From the NCBI GenBank assembly GCA_038501785.1, contig JBAMJR010000031.1, positions 13,158,001-13,222,000 on the forward strand: a stretch of DNA of 64,000 bases, written 5' to 3'. This document shows, piece after piece, positions 47,360 to 59,941 of this stretch (position 1 is its first letter; each line of letters opens with the position of its first letter). Both the position numbers and the translations under genes were made by a program. This stretch comes from Myoxocephalus aenaeus. Its lineage: Eukaryota; Chordata; Actinopteri; Perciformes; Cottidae. The notes below the pieces were generated by a model. It searched no databases and had not been told where the DNA came from. It saw nothing but the letters and a program-made list of their open reading frames with translations.

Positions 47360-49231
47360 TACCATACAGCTGTCATGTTCCCTTCGACCCTGTTTTCTTT
47401 GACTCCTGAACCATCACTTAGAGACCATGCCCGAGAGTGGGTGTAGCAGATAACAGGTTGCTGGAAATAAAATACAGGACACGCATCATGGTCTGGCTTC
47501 AAGCTGTCAGACGGAACATTTCAGACATCCATACATGTATACTTACCAACAAATGGAGCATCCTTTTATGTAAGTGCGTTCCATTCATATCCTCAACAAT
47601 GCTGCATCATTTGAAAGAGGCATTTTATCTGAATTATTTGCACTCTGCTGGTACATCTCAACAGGCATCATGATTGGAGTGGACTAAATAAAATTCTATT
47701 ATATAAGAGGATATGTATTTGGGGTTTCTACTAGAACATGCTTACTTTAAACTTTAAACTTTTTAATGTTTTACAAAAGACATAATTTTTCTCATACTGT
47801 CTGTATGCACACACTTGTATTCACCGTCCGTCCATTTTTTTTTTTGCCGCCTGTCTCTTTAAGATCCCTTCAAGAAAAAGCACAGTCTTGTGAAAAACAA
47901 AAACTATGATGCACATTCGCAAAGGTAGTTCCCAACGTGTGGGTGGAGATATTAATATGTATTCTAATGAGCCTGCATGGGACAAAGGAAGAGGAGCCAA
48001 ATCTGAATGGCTTTTTGAATCATGTGTTTTGTGATCCAAGCAGCACAAGAAACACAGATATGTGTATCTCCATAAACCTTTCTTTCAAAGGCCTACATTA
48101 TAACACCGAGGACCTTAAACTGTGCCACCGCCAAGTCGCAGGTGTTATCGATGTTTCCTTACTTGCATTTGCTCACATATATGGCACAAGGACCTTTGTT
48201 AATGCTATTAGTTTCTACTGTGCGCTTTCTGCGATAACATAGTGTATGTCAAAATGTCTGCAGTGACAAAAAGGTCTTTTGAGCTGGACCGAGAGGAAAT
48301 TGAATCTCAAAGTGCTTAGTGTTCGGGATCAGAGTCAGCTGATTCAGTGGGCCGTTAGAAAAACGTTTCCGAGTATGAGTAGCTTGCACTCTTGTCTACA
48401 GGCTGACCGAGCACCGACACAGCAAGGAACTGCCACCCTGAAGATGAGGAGAACAAGACCACAGTCTGCTGTGAGGAGTAAGAACGATCTGGGGAACAGC
48501 TTAGATAAAGCAATATTTGTTCAGTTGTGCAACGAGCTCAGGTATGAAGCGCTAATAAAGAGCTGATGCGTAGACAGACTCGTGACACTGAATTCTTCCT
48601 CCAGCTTTGATGACTGTCAGTTGTTAACAGGTATGCCATTAGCTTGGCATAACAATTACATCTCATTTAACGTTCTTCCTCATACCACATCCTTAATCTT
48701 TTTGGAAGCCAATTTGCCGGAAACGTAGTAAAGCGATGAAATTACTTCCTAGATTGTTCTCCAGACTCATTATCAAAAGTGACTGTGTGTTGCAGTGCAT
48801 TCTGGCCTTCAGAGGAATGGAAAAATTGTGATTCCTGTTGCCTCTGTGGTGGATTATTTATTTATTTTTAACAGTTTGACAGTCAAATATCAGTGCAAAA
48901 GTATGACACTAGAAAGAAAACTTTGCTCTTTGATATTGAGGGAATGACACCAAAGCCTGACATTTACTATTGATGTTCCCGACGAGAGAAGTCATCTCTT
49001 TCCCCATTAAACTCTATTATGGATACACTCTCAAGTTTTTGACATGCCATTACTTTAGGATCGGTTATTCCCAGTAATAAAAAAAAACTGAAAGAAAAAA
49101 AACATACCAGCAGATAACAAAATAGACCTTCAAACGTATGCTACATTGCCGAAAGCTGTATTTTACCAGAGCTCAAATGTTCCACAGCAGATTGTTCCTT
49201 TAAACAACCTGAGGGGAGGGCAGACGAGGCG

Positions 49232-49263
49232 TGTGTGTGTGCGTGCGTGCGTGTGTGTGTGTG
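49232..49263 (+). repeat. (GT)n microsatellite with GC interruptions
   Basis: GT units interrupted by GTGCGTGCGTGC. Confidence 0.9.
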
Positions 49264-49812
49264 TTTAAGTAGCATTTCTTGGCTGGCAGGAGGAGTTGCG
49301 TAACACCAAGCGGGTGGTGGTGCCAAGCCGCGAGCACATAAGGATTAGGAGAAACTCACCCTACAGAGATCTGGGTTAATTAAAACTGTTTTGGTGAGCT
49401 TGGTGACCTCCCCAGCAAGATGCAAAGAGATGCCGGCTCCATCTGTTTAAGCAACGATAAAGCCACAGTCGATGACTCGGCTCGATATGTGACGGCCGGA
49501 TTGGACCGTTTCGGCTCCAGTTTCACATCATGCAGCGAGGCATTGCCCCTGTATAGCGTAATCAGCATGAGATTATGTGGGTCTTTTCGGGGAGGGAGAT
49601 TTTCCTTATCCAAATTGAAGGTCGTAAAGCCCCTCTGGGCACATTTAAGATGTTTAGGGCTATTCAAATAAAATTGACCTCACATTAAGTATGGAAGTCT
49701 TTGTCAAATGCACATGTCGCCTACATGTGGGTGTCATGGAAAACATATTTAGAATCTCAAGTAAAATATTTAACTTGAGTAAAACTAACTAAGATGTATT
49801 TATGACATGCAG

Positions 49813-49912
49813 TAAATAATAAGAAGTGTATGGCTACGTTTCAGAGTTACTATATATATATATATATATATATAGTAACTCTGAAACGTAGCCATACACT
49901 TCTTATTATTTA
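49813..49912. repeat. perfect 100-bp palindrome with (TA)n centre
   Basis: The 50 bases 49813-49862 are the exact reverse complement of 49863-49912. The outer 38 bases of each arm are non-repetitive (TAAATAATAAGAAGTGTATG, GCTACGTTTCAGAGTTAC on the left) and the centre is a TA tract. There is no spacer. It is followed by a third partial echo of the arm (AAGAAGTGTATA at 49912-49923). Confidence 0.97.
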
Positions 49913-49917
49913 AGAAG

Positions 49918-49974
49918 TGTATATATATATATATCTATATCTATATATCTATATCTATATATATATATATATAT
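49918..49974 (+). repeat. (TA)n/(TATC)n microsatellite
   Basis: TA units mixed with TATCTA units directly downstream of the palindrome, then an A run. Confidence 0.9.
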
Positions 49975-52123
49975 AAAAAAAAACATTTCAACCTTTTTTC
50001 ATCCCGCTCACAGGATGCAAGAGTATCTTATGTATATATTTGTCTATAGATGCGTAATGTATCTAAAGATAAAACTCTCGTCTGTTCAGTTATTTTTTTA
50101 AGTTTATATAATCTGAGACCTTAAAATATGGCATCACTTTAAACCAAATGTAAAAAATCCTTGAAAACGTTACTTTGTATACAAATTCATCTTGGGTATA
50201 ATGATAAAAGAGTCCATTTGTTAAATCATTTAGGCAGTTCCCCCATAGAAATGAGTGGTTATGCTATAGTATAACCATTGTGTATAATATTGGGTAGTTA
50301 ATCTACAACGATGCATCATATTTATAATCTTGTGTTTTATACGTATTATCTTTACCTGCAATATAGCTAATAACTAGCTGGCAAAAGAAGCACAGTGCAA
50401 TATTTCCTTCTGAAATGCAAGTATAGTTGCATTAAATGTAAATCGAAATATTTACTCTAGCTGTGGTGGACAGTTACTACTTATATTGAAACCTTACTTG
50501 AAACTCACGAGGACAAGTTCCAATGTGCGCTGTGAGATCATGATTATGAAAGGTACTAGGAATGAAATGTGGTTGATCTTTTATATGATTGATATTGGGT
50601 TTATTTGTCTGTTGAGAAAAATCTGGAATAGAAATATGAAGGATGTTGTATTCTGCTTCAGATGAATTTCCCTTTGAGTAGCATGCATATAGGCACTTAT
50701 CTGCTGCATCTCTCTCACAGATAAACACGTTCCCACCTTGCATCATCTGTCCTTCAGGTTTGCTTGCTTCCCTCCACGCTGCTGTGCTAGCTCTCCCACC
50801 TTCCTCCCCGTCTGTCTGTTTGTCTGTTTGTCTGTCTGTCTGTGCCTCCCTCCCCCTCCCGTCGCAGCACTCGGTGTTCTCTCACACACATTCTCTCTTT
50901 CTGATTCTCTCTCTGATCTCTATCCTCCTGAGCATGTCTTGGAGGCGAATCGTCTGCAGCCAGCCAGGCAGCTGTGTGTTGTTGGTCTTGTGCCACCACA
51001 GAGGTGCTTTGGCGAACCCGCTATCTATTTGTTTAGAGGAATTAAAGGATGCACTCTCTCCAGGGACCTCTGGCCTCTGAGTCGGCAGAAGGGCCCCCTA
51101 TCAGAAATTGCACTCAGTAAACACGCACGCACTCCGAAGCGGATTGACCGAGCTGGACTATAGAGGAAAAAAAACTGATAATCCATCGCTGGTCTTTGGA
51201 ATGAGCATCACATCTGATTCCCCACCACTGACCACTGCGACGTGATGCAGGACGGGAGAGCGGGTTACAGGTGTGGCCTTTTGAGGTAGTTCCCTCGGGT
51301 GCCATTATACTTACGACTTGTCTGCTTTCATTTTATTTTTTTTCCTCTCTGTGCTCGTGGGAGACCACAGGAACAATTCAATATCCATTCTGCCACGCAG
51401 TGTGCACTGCACGTTAATGCAATCCATTTTCTATTTTCTGCAAACGCTTTTAGTTACGGTGCAATGGGGAAATTGGTTTCCCTTCCAGCGGAATCACAGA
51501 CTGCATATGCATATGTACAACACGACACGGCATAAATATGATTTGTGCAAACTTAAGTGGGTGAAAGAAATGTAGTTCTGTAGCATGTCTGAAGCTAAAT
51601 GAGAAAAATGAATGTGGCAATCAGATGCCTAATATGCTTTGACGAGGCGATTGGCTCGGGAATCGACTCACTGCTTTTTTTCCCCAGCTGAACTGCGACG
51701 GGTCTTTTTGAAGCCGCTCAATATTTGTTTGATACTTTCAATGTACGGACTAAAGCTTTCTGCATCTAAAATGGAAGGTATGAAACCAGTTCAGTGGGTG
51801 GGAAGGACCTAATTTTCTCCCGTCCGTTCACCTTGACAATCACTGTCCATGGGCTCAGCACACAGGCGTGCTATTTGCTGTTCCCACGCTATGAGCCATG
51901 TATGCAGAGCAAGCTCAGCTGCCGGTGGGCAATGAGCTGAGAGCTCACGGGCGGATATCTGCTCGCCTGCCAGCAACTCCTCAGGGAACCGCATCACTCG
52001 GAGGCTGGCGAAGGTGAGATTTAATTCTGACAAAAGACAAGCAGAAACAACAATTGTATTCTCAGGAGTTCTGTAAAAATTTGGTCAACCGGCGGAACTG
52101 AAAAACAATGGGAAATAAAAAGG
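49975..52123. other. unique sequence, no gene seen
   Basis: Contains the TGTC-type tract at 50811-50843 and pyrimidine-rich flanks. The 141-codon frame across 50738-51163 is low-complexity at its start. Nothing else is recognised. Confidence 0.4.
50811..50843 (+). repeat. (TGTC)n/(TGTT)n tetranucleotide repeat
   Basis: About eight TGTC/TGTT units. Confidence 0.9.
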
Positions 52124-53222
52124 GAAGGCAAGTTTATTTATAAAGCACATTATCAGCATCAAGGCAATTCAAAGTGCTCAACATAACACTTCAAACACAG
52201 TGAAACGAAATGCAAAAGAAGCCTCCACAAAAGAACATTTAAACACAATTAAAACTGCTCATTAAAAAGCCCAAATAAAACCAGAAAAGAATGTGTAAAA
52301 TACAAGACTAAAAGTTAGAAATAAATCATTATTTAACTTAAAAGGCAGCGGGAAACCAGAAAGTTTTTTTCTTCTTCTTAAACTGAGAGTTGCAGATGTA
52401 CTCCGCAGAAGAAACAAAACACTCTTTTTCTGTGTTCAATATTGACTTTGAGGACAGAAGGCAGACCTGTCTCAGAGGACCTGAGAGGTCTGGATAGAAG
52501 AGCAATCATGCATTTGGGCCCTAAACCATTCAGTGCTTTAATAAACCAACAGAAACATTGAGAAATAATTGTTTTGACAGACAGGAAGCCAGAGTAAAAA
52601 CTCAGAAGTGTGTTGCGATCCCCTTTCTTCGTTTTAGTGAGGACTCAAGCTGCAGCTGTCTAATCAATTTGTTTAGGGACACCTGAGAAGACACCGTTAC
52701 TGTAGTTGAGTTTACTAGAGATAAATGCGTGGACAAGTTTTTCCAAATCCTGCTGCAACATAAATCTTTTAATCCGTGATATATTCTTAAAGTAACAGTA
52801 GGCTGACTTTGTGTATTATAACGTGGCTCTTGAAATTCAGGTCGGGGTCCATGACTAAACCAAAGTTTCTGACTTGGTGAGTAGTTTTGAACATTGCCAA
52901 ATTAAGTTCAGCACTGACCTTTCAATAATTTCTGCCTGGCTCCAAATTCAATTACCTCGTTTGATCTTTTCTTTGTTTGTTGCCACCTCCAATCATTGAA
53001 TTGTTGAATGCACTTATTCAGTGTTTGCATTGCACCACAGTCCACTGGTGCTATGATATTTGTATAACTATGTGTCATTTATTTTAACTATGCTGACTTG
53101 TTTTCCGTGATCTGAGCCAATGTAGATGTTAAACAGAAGAGGCTCCAGAACGGGGCCTTGGGGAACTCTGCATTTCGTAGTTGTTTGCTCAGATGTGTAT
53201 TTACCTTTAACAAAAAGGTCTT
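52124..53222 (-). mobile_element. decayed L2/CR1-like LINE, minus orientation
   Basis: The 3' untranslated end (plus-strand words GGCAAGTTTATTTATAAAGC, AAGGCAATTCAAAGTGCT) is at 52124-52190, followed going right by the 3' part of ORF2. The whole matches a familiar teleost LINE family with the thumb motif RLIQNAAARVLT-like. It is cut off at about 53222, before the N-terminal RT blocks. Many substitutions and frame breaks mark it as old, unlike the LINE at 26359, whose RT belongs to a different subfamily. Confidence 0.85.
52460..53170 (-). pseudogene. LINE reverse transcriptase pseudogene
   Basis: On the minus strand, frames read VPQGPVLEPLLFNIY (RT block 4) near 53165-53120. Further on come NISRIKRFMLQQDLEKLVHA and FISSKLNYSNGVFSGVPK (thumb) near 52790-52660, then ALNGLGPKCMIALLSRPLRS near 52550-52480. 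The catalytic YADD/FADD segment is lost among stops, and at least two frame changes and many stops interrupt the rest. The intact protein would bind the RNA 3' end and prime reverse transcription at a nicked target. This copy is dead. Confidence 0.85.
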
Positions 53223-53276
53223 GATTTGGGTTATGAGTATGTTTGTTACGTAGTCAAGTTGGCTAAGGTGATGTCA

Positions 53277-53353
53277 TTACATAATGTTACGTAGTTTACG
53301 TAATGTAGGTTGAGATTACTACATTACTTAAGCGACGTAGTAACATTATGTAA
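53277..53353. repeat. imperfect hairpin, ~33-bp arms rich in ACGTA
   Basis: Left arm 53277-53308 (TTACATAATGTTACGTAG, TTTACGTAATGTAG) pairs with right arm 53319-53353 (CTACATTACTTAAGCGACG, TAGTAACATTATGTAAC), with a 10-base loop and a few mismatches. Probably a small MITE or foldback remnant. Confidence 0.75.
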
Positions 53354-54427
53354 CTGCAGTATGTAATTATGTAATTATATAATTGGTTTCACACGTACAC
53401 AAGATCAGAAAGCTGCATTGTACATGCAGTGCAAGAGGATAAAAGAAAACACAGCTCAAAATGAGCAGCTGCTATCTTGCTAATTCCAGAAGCTACAGAC
53501 ACTCAATACGATATCTTGCTCCTTGCACAAACCTGTTCCAGCGAGGGCTTCAGCGAAGTGGGCTAATTCTAAACTTTCTTTTCAGCACTCGACAGTTAAC
53601 TAGAAGTAATTATGTTGTATATCGAGAGAAAGAAAACAACCATCTATATTCATACAGCTCCAGAGAAAGGGTGAGACGGAGTGCTCGGCACTGACTAATC
53701 GTTATTGATGGAGATTCACTTTCACTTAGAAACCGGATGGCTGGCTGACTGCTGATCCTTGTAAAAAGAAGGACTGCACGTGAACCGCCATTGGCTGGTC
53801 TTCACGGCCTATTGAGCCAATCAAGGTGACTGTGTGGAATGCCTGCTGTGGGGTGCCACCGGAAACCTTTGTGGAGTCTCGGGTGAAATTTGGTCCAGTT
53901 CCACTGTACTCATATTCCCCCCACATCAAAGCCATGGGTTTGAAGAAAAGTCACAAGATTAAACTCTGTCATATCAGCATTAAAGCACTCCAGGGTGAAG
54001 TGACTGACTGTCACGGCACCGGACATGGCTCATTTTTAGGTTAATTCGAAGGCCTTCCTATGGTATATAGGAAAACTTTTTTAGACTATTAAAAAAAAAA
54101 AGAAGAAATTTCACCTCCCAAGTTCAATAAGTTTGGCTCTCCTGTTTTTGCCGCAAGGAAAACCCAATCTCCACCAGGAAAGCGTGTGCATAAATCATGT
54201 GGGTGTCTTTACAGCAATGTAGTCTCATGCAACTCTCCGTGTTGTTGTGTTCATGCTTCACCGGATTCCGGTATGCTTCACACTCATGAATATTCATGTC
54301 TCATTCTATATTTGATCTTTATTAACCTTGTTAGCTGCCTATACAGTGCTCTAAAATTCACCCTCCTATATTTTGCTCATGCACGCTCATATTGTTCATA
54401 CTGTACTCAATTAGATCACAGAAGAAA

Positions 54428-54430
54428 GTG

Positions 54431-54474
<44 letters not shown>
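54428..54474 (+). repeat. (GT)n microsatellite
   Basis: About 23 GT units with one GC. Confidence 0.95.
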
Positions 54475-54477
<3 letters not shown>

Positions 54478-57117
54478 GCTTGTGTGTCCTCTGTGCACCA
54501 GAGCATGAAAGCGTGTACCGGCTCGAGTCATGCTTCATTCACAGCAACATCCCTGTTGTGAGTTGTCCATACAGGTGAGAGGCCCAGCTGTGGCAGTTGT
54601 AGATGAGCGTAGGCTGGAAACATTGTATGGGCTCTGCACGCGAAGTACAGAACTGAACCCTGCATGTTGCGTGCGATTTCAGAGTCGGCATGTTTAACGT
54701 TTAAAATGTCACAGGTGGCTGTGATAGCTAAAGTTCATCACTGTGAAGGCCATTGAACTATTTAAACCCCACTGGCATGGGCAGCAAAGGAATACAGTAT
54801 ATGTAATCAATTATAGTTTTTCTCAAGGAAAATTATAAAGAAAAAGGTCAGTATGATGTGCAGTTCTAATTATCTTGAGGGTAACTTAATTGATAATAAT
54901 TTAGGATAGGAATATATAAGCATTATGCTTCTGCCTATACCTTTTCAGTTATATTGTATCTTAGATTGTATACAGGCTTTACTCTCCGTCTTGTATGTCA
55001 TGACTGAACTACACTACTACAGTTCTGTTTTAAAAAATGTAAAGAAAAGAAGAGGGAAAAAACATAAATATGAAAGAAACAGTAGTTTTTCAACCCTGAA
55101 TATGCATCTACTCTTCCTCAAGCTCACTGAAACAAGTTTGCTTCCTCAAAATTAAGGTTTTTATAATTCTTATTATTTATTTTTTGTTATTCTTAATGTT
55201 TTGGTTATCCATGCTTTTCTATTTTTCATTATTGTGGCTTTGGACCACTTCTCTGCTTAACATTCTTGAATCATCAACATGCTGTGTGAATTTCAAAACT
55301 CCATACAAGTGCTTAGCAAAAATACAGCAAGAGTTTGTGGAATAAAAACAAAATTGAACTTCTACATATTCTCTATTGACATGTATTATTTTGATGTACT
55401 TCCTAACCAGGTGGCAACCATAGCTGTCTCACCTAACAAAGGAAGAAAGATGCACGTGACTGTGGGAAAAAAGATCATCCCTTGAGACAGAGGAAATACA
55501 TTAACACAGAACACTGGGGCTGTTTAAAGTGCTACTCCACCCCAAATCTATTTTTAGTAAAAGTACATCTGCACTCGCACTTGCACCCTTGAAAGGATGA
55601 TGTTAAAAGTTTGTATGCCCCTTCAACAAAAAAAACTGTGGCTGTGGTCATCTTGATTTATGTTGTTTACCTTATAGTGCAATCCAATTGTGACAAGCTC
55701 TTAAATCAGGTTAAAAGTTTCCAAACATCTAGAGAAAACACTGTATATCTCCGTCCATGTGCCCAGCATATTACAAACAATTGTCACTTTCCCATATCTT
55801 GACATATGGCCAAATTTCTGGCAGAACCTCAGCACGTCAAGGAGGGCTGCAGGGATTTTGATGTAATGGTGGTTTAAGTATTTGCAACTATGTCGTCTCC
55901 TTGCTGCCAGGGAACCCCCACATGTCACACCTTCAAGCATCTTTAATTAGCGTCGGCTGGTCAACGAGCATCTCCCAGAATGCTGCAGTGCTTCAATCCC
56001 CCCCCCCCCACTATCACGACCTGCTACCACCACCTCTGATTCAACGGTAGGCCTACTGACGATCTCAATTTACCTTTCCTCTCCTGGCGGACTGGTGCTT
56101 TTCAGTGCGTTGCCAAATTACGGACCTGGGAATTACTCTCGGCACGGAATAATGATGAGGCGGCCCCAATCAGGACACGGAAGAGTGTTTTATAATGAGA
56201 TCCTAAACATATGCTCATGCCAACGCAGCACCTACCCATCAGCTTAATTGGCTCGATGTGGAATCTCGGCCCTCGTTGGTCCTCTCCAGAGAAGGAGGGG
56301 TATGTGGAGGAGGGAAGTACGGCGGTGTGTGGTGACATTTAGTGCCTTGCTGCAAAGTGGGGATTTGTAGCTGGAAACACACACATACAAGTGTACAGAC
56401 ATCCAAGCAAAGCCGATCCCATATGATCCATACATGTATGGGGTTTTGCGGACAAACTCACACACTGCACAACCAGAGTTAGCATTAAGGCTACCAGGTG
56501 CAGTAATTGGCACCTGCACGGACAATACTGAGGGTAAACAGACCCATTGTGCATTGTACTTCCCTGTGTGAATCAATGTAATTGCAAAGCCAAGTGGGGT
56601 GCAAAATATAATGAATTGGCCCAGCGATTGACAAAGTATGATTTATGCATGTTTCTTCGCATAATCAGTCTCGCCGAGGCTGCATTTGGTCCAGAAGGGG
56701 AAGGGAACGAGCAGAGGTTAAATTGTACTAACCTCTGTCGGCTTAGGAGCTAGTGGGAACAATTTGGCAGCCGGGGATAATACGTGACATTAATCATCAC
56801 TCTGCTCATCACATGTGCGGAAACACACATGTACTCTGGAACACGGGCATGCAAACTCTCTCCGTCCATCTATCTGCCTGACAGCGTACTTAACTAACCA
56901 TAAACGAGACCAAACTGCAAAGAGGAAACCACATTTCCACATTGACTAACTCACCTGTGCTCTGTTCTAGTATATAACGCTTTGCTTTCTTAACTGGCTC
57001 AATGGTTGTCGGTTTTCTCGACATACGGTCGACATTGAGATCTACGGTACAAATTCATCGGTAGTGTGTTATGTAGCCTTCACATTGTGTAGTGTATTGA
57101 GAGGGGACCCTTATTAA

Positions 57118-57363
57118 CTGTCACATCACTGAATCACCGAACAGCTTGCTATTTGTTGTTCACTACGATATTAGCTTTTACACCGCTCAACGGCATGCTG
57201 GGAACAGCTTGCTGTCCGTCGCTCGCTGCAATATTAGCCGTTACACCACTGAACGGCATGCTGGGTACAGCCCTCTCTCTCCGCCGCTAGCTACAATATT
57301 AGCCGTTACACCACTGAACAGCATGCTGCGTATAGCCCTCTCTCTCCGCCGCTAGCTACAATA
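57118..57363 (+). repeat. 65-bp minisatellite, left part
   Basis: Units begin ATATTAGCCGTTACACCAC and end TCCGCCGCTAGCTACA. Full copies start at 57231 and 57296, a diverged 63-bp copy at 57168, and a worn partial copy before that. Each unit carries GGCATGCTGGGTACAG. The fourth copy is interrupted after TA at 57362-57363. Confidence 0.9.
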
Positions 57364-59941
57364 CCCAGATAGCAAAATTCATCCAGCCCATTGTTGGGCC
57401 ACATGATTGTGTTTCTTCTGGCCCAGTATACGCCCGGGTCCTCGGCCCGAAACTGGCCAATATACAGCATGACTGTCAGATGAAACATACGTGGGCCTGA
57501 CCTGGACCGATGCGTTTAAACATATTGTAAAATGCTGTGGCCCAGTTCTGACATGTGCCACAGATCTAACAGTTTTCTCATGACACCAAGACAAACTAGA
57601 TGCATATAATCGTGTGGAAAGCATGTTACCATCCCAATATTTAAACCTGCTAAGGGGGAAACTGCAGTGTGGTGTCCCTCGTCAGACATACTGATAAAGG
57701 ATGTATCAGTTCTGCAAGGACTATTGACCTCTGGAAAGGTCATCCTATGATTGATCCAAACCCCTGTTTGAATGCATTTATCGCATCCTAGATATCCAGT
57801 GTGTGACTTAATCCCCTTAACAAAAGCTCAAGCCGGAGCATCACAAATAACAGAGCTCACCCTAAGAAGAAAATGCTTACCCTTTAAGATAAAGCCCTGC
57901 CCAAGTATTTTAATTTCATTAACCAGATCTCTGAAGTAGTCACTTCGTGAGGATGGCTTTGAGGTCCCACAAAAGAGGGCAATAATAACTGGTTCTTTTG
58001 TATGACCCTGAAGTAAACCCAAAATAGGCCAGAACTGGATTTTCGAACTTTTGAAAAGTGGTAATCCATCAATGTTTAACTGCAGTCTAAACACATGTCC
58101 ATCTGGAACCTTAGACCAAACTCTTTCAAAGGTTTTACTAAGTGATTCTAGTATTCCAAAGTAAAAGTATTTACCACCACCTAAACGTTGAACCTCATAG
58201 ACAGTTTTGGTTGTGAGAAGCGTTCTAGCATCCTTGGGGAGAAAAGGATGATACATCCTCAAGATAGTCAGGAGTGCAGTCAGAGCAACCAAAGAGACAT
58301 TAAAGTTCACAGCCCAGTCACACAAAGAACTATTTAAGGAATTATCAGAAGTATTCTCATCCAAGACATATGATTGGCCATCTGCATCTGATTCCCCATC
58401 ATCAGACTGATAAACCTGTGAACCCTCACAAGCATTGATATTCACGTCACCTGTCTGGCCATCTGAGTCTGATTCTGCTTCAGATTGATAAACCTGACTC
58501 ATAACCTCTGCAGCCTCAACATCTCCTTCACTCTGAAAAGATGCCATCATGGCTCGGATTCTTTTTACTGCTCGCTTTCTCACTTGTCTTCTATCCATTT
58601 TTCTCTCACTAAATACTTAACACTCACTAAATTGCTTAACGTGATAGTACCTTGAAGGCTGTGGTGCGGGTCGGTGTAAAGGACAAAGGAATCTGTAAAG
58701 ACAATACATATGCAAATTAGTTAAAATTGTATGACCAAAATTGCATATGTGCACTTATATGAGAAAGTCCTGTGATCATTTTTGTAGCCTGCTTGATGAG
58801 TTGCATGACTAGACACTTTTACACATTTAACTAACTATACATGTACAGCTTTCAATGAAATGCTGACTATCTGGAAAATTATCATATTACATTCATATTT
58901 AAACTACATGCATTTTATTTTCTGTAACTCTGTTAAAATATAATTAACTAATCTTATTCCTAACATAACAAACAATCACTGGCAAAACGTATTTCCCTCT
59001 CGCGCCACCTTTCCAGGCGGCCCACATCGTGTTACCTACTACTGGGCCGTTGTCGGTATATCGTATGTGGGCCGCACCCTTACTGCAGGATTACATTTGA
59101 TTTAAGTACGTTTCCCGCCAGATTTTGTCAATGTCCTCAACAAAGAAAATAAAGCGATTGTCATATAAAGTTTGCGTTTTAAAATATAAGTCATGCCAAA
59201 TCCAAGTAGCCCTCCGCTTACTTAACACCTTAACGTCCATTTCTGATTAAAAAGTATTGAATTTTATCGATGGAAAACTAAATAATCGTGAGCTAACCGG
59301 TGTCTCAAACAACAGTCAGTTCCTGGCAGACGATCACATTTTGGCATGACAAGCAGGATTTAATGAGGGAGGGCGTTTGACGTTAAAAAGATATGAATAT
59401 CAGCTTTTAAAATGAGAGCTTTCCTCTATGAAAAACATACAGCCCCCTCTATATTTCAATGAGAAAAACTCTGAAACTCTGACTCAGTGGAAACCTGACT
59501 GAACTAACGTTAGCTAGCAAGAGTAGATGTGCTATTTTATAATGTGTATTTAACTGGCAGTTGGTTGGACAAGACAATTGCATGTTGTGAAATGTAGACA
59601 CTAGTGCGTCAATTGTTAAAAACAATGTAACCTTCCCTGTTGCACCTGGCATAAAGAAATGCCGGTTGATGTTGGTGTTATCGGTTCTGGCCCAGCAACG
59701 ACATGTATACTTCACAGACGGTTGCATTCAGTCGGTGTTGTGGGCCAAAAACTAACGGCATAGTATTGGGCCATGACCTATGTAACAACCTTTGGCCCAG
59801 TAATAGCTTTACTACCAAAATATTGTAATGCTATGTCCACTTCTGGACCAAGTCTGGCATATACACTGATAATCTGTACGTGAGTCAGCCGACTCTGGCG
59901 GAAGACAGCCAGAGTCGGCCCAGAACTGACTGCTATCTGGG
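57364..59941 (-). mobile_element. CACTA/EnSpm-like DNA transposon inserted in the minisatellite
   Basis: 2578 bp with 11-bp terminal inverted repeats CCCAGATAGCA and TA on both sides (57362-57363, 59942-59943). Removing it restores the minisatellite unit exactly, which proves its limits. GGCCCA/TGGGCC words cluster near both ends (about 57395, 57420, 57539 and 59690, 59741, 59767, 59794, 59917), as do longer TTCTGGCCCAG words. This resembles the subterminal transposase-binding repeats of CACTA elements. Near the right end is a palindrome, GACTCTGGCGGAAGACAGCC then AGAGTC. A broken transposase gene is on the minus strand. The superfamily is inferred from the protein. The ends do not start CACTA and the duplication is 2 bp rather than 3, so a Mirage-like or separate branch is possible. 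Confidence 0.85.
57516..58598 (-). pseudogene. transposase of the CACTA/EnSpm-like element, stopped and C-terminally deleted
   Basis: From the ATG at 58598, 256 codons are open. An Arg-rich start (MDRRQVRKRAVKRIRAMM) is followed by an acidic region with two copies of an SQVYQS-acidic-DGQ motif (residues 34-48 and 60-75), a hydrophobic helix (102-114), LGGGKYFYFGI (139-149), NIDGLPLFKSS (175-185, D177 perhaps catalytic), FWPILG, GTSKPSS and CDAPA at the end. The stop is a TGA (57830-57828). Beyond it the same frame goes on with family motifs (GIKSHTGYLGCDKC, FPHDYMHLVCLGVMRKLL) to about 57560, then runs into subterminal repeat sequence. I recognise a 'transposase domain-containing' family common in fish, insects and cnidarians. 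Known: members cut and paste CMC-type elements. The point nonsense (CGA to TGA would be a CpG change) and the missing C-terminal half make it inactive. Confidence 0.8.

Larger units (their letters stand above)
45319..49812. other. unique sequence, no gene seen
   Basis: Includes the TA/T run at 47330-47359, T run at 47835-47845, A runs at 49079-49101 and the GT tract at 49232-49263. Frames are up to 104 codons, none with a recognised domain. 46260-47110 is balanced and repeat-free. Confidence 0.35.
53223..57117. other. unique sequence with a short hairpin and microsatellite
   Basis: Holds the imperfect hairpin (53277-53353), the GT tract (54428-54474), an A run at 54090-54102, a C run at 55998-56009 and otherwise unique sequence. 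No coding domain is recognised in frames of 60-110 codons. Confidence 0.35.

Noticed and set aside
50738..51163. 141-codon frame with Cys-Leu-Phe-Val repeats
   Set aside because: Its N-terminal half is the TGTC/TGTT microsatellite and pyrimidine-rich DNA.
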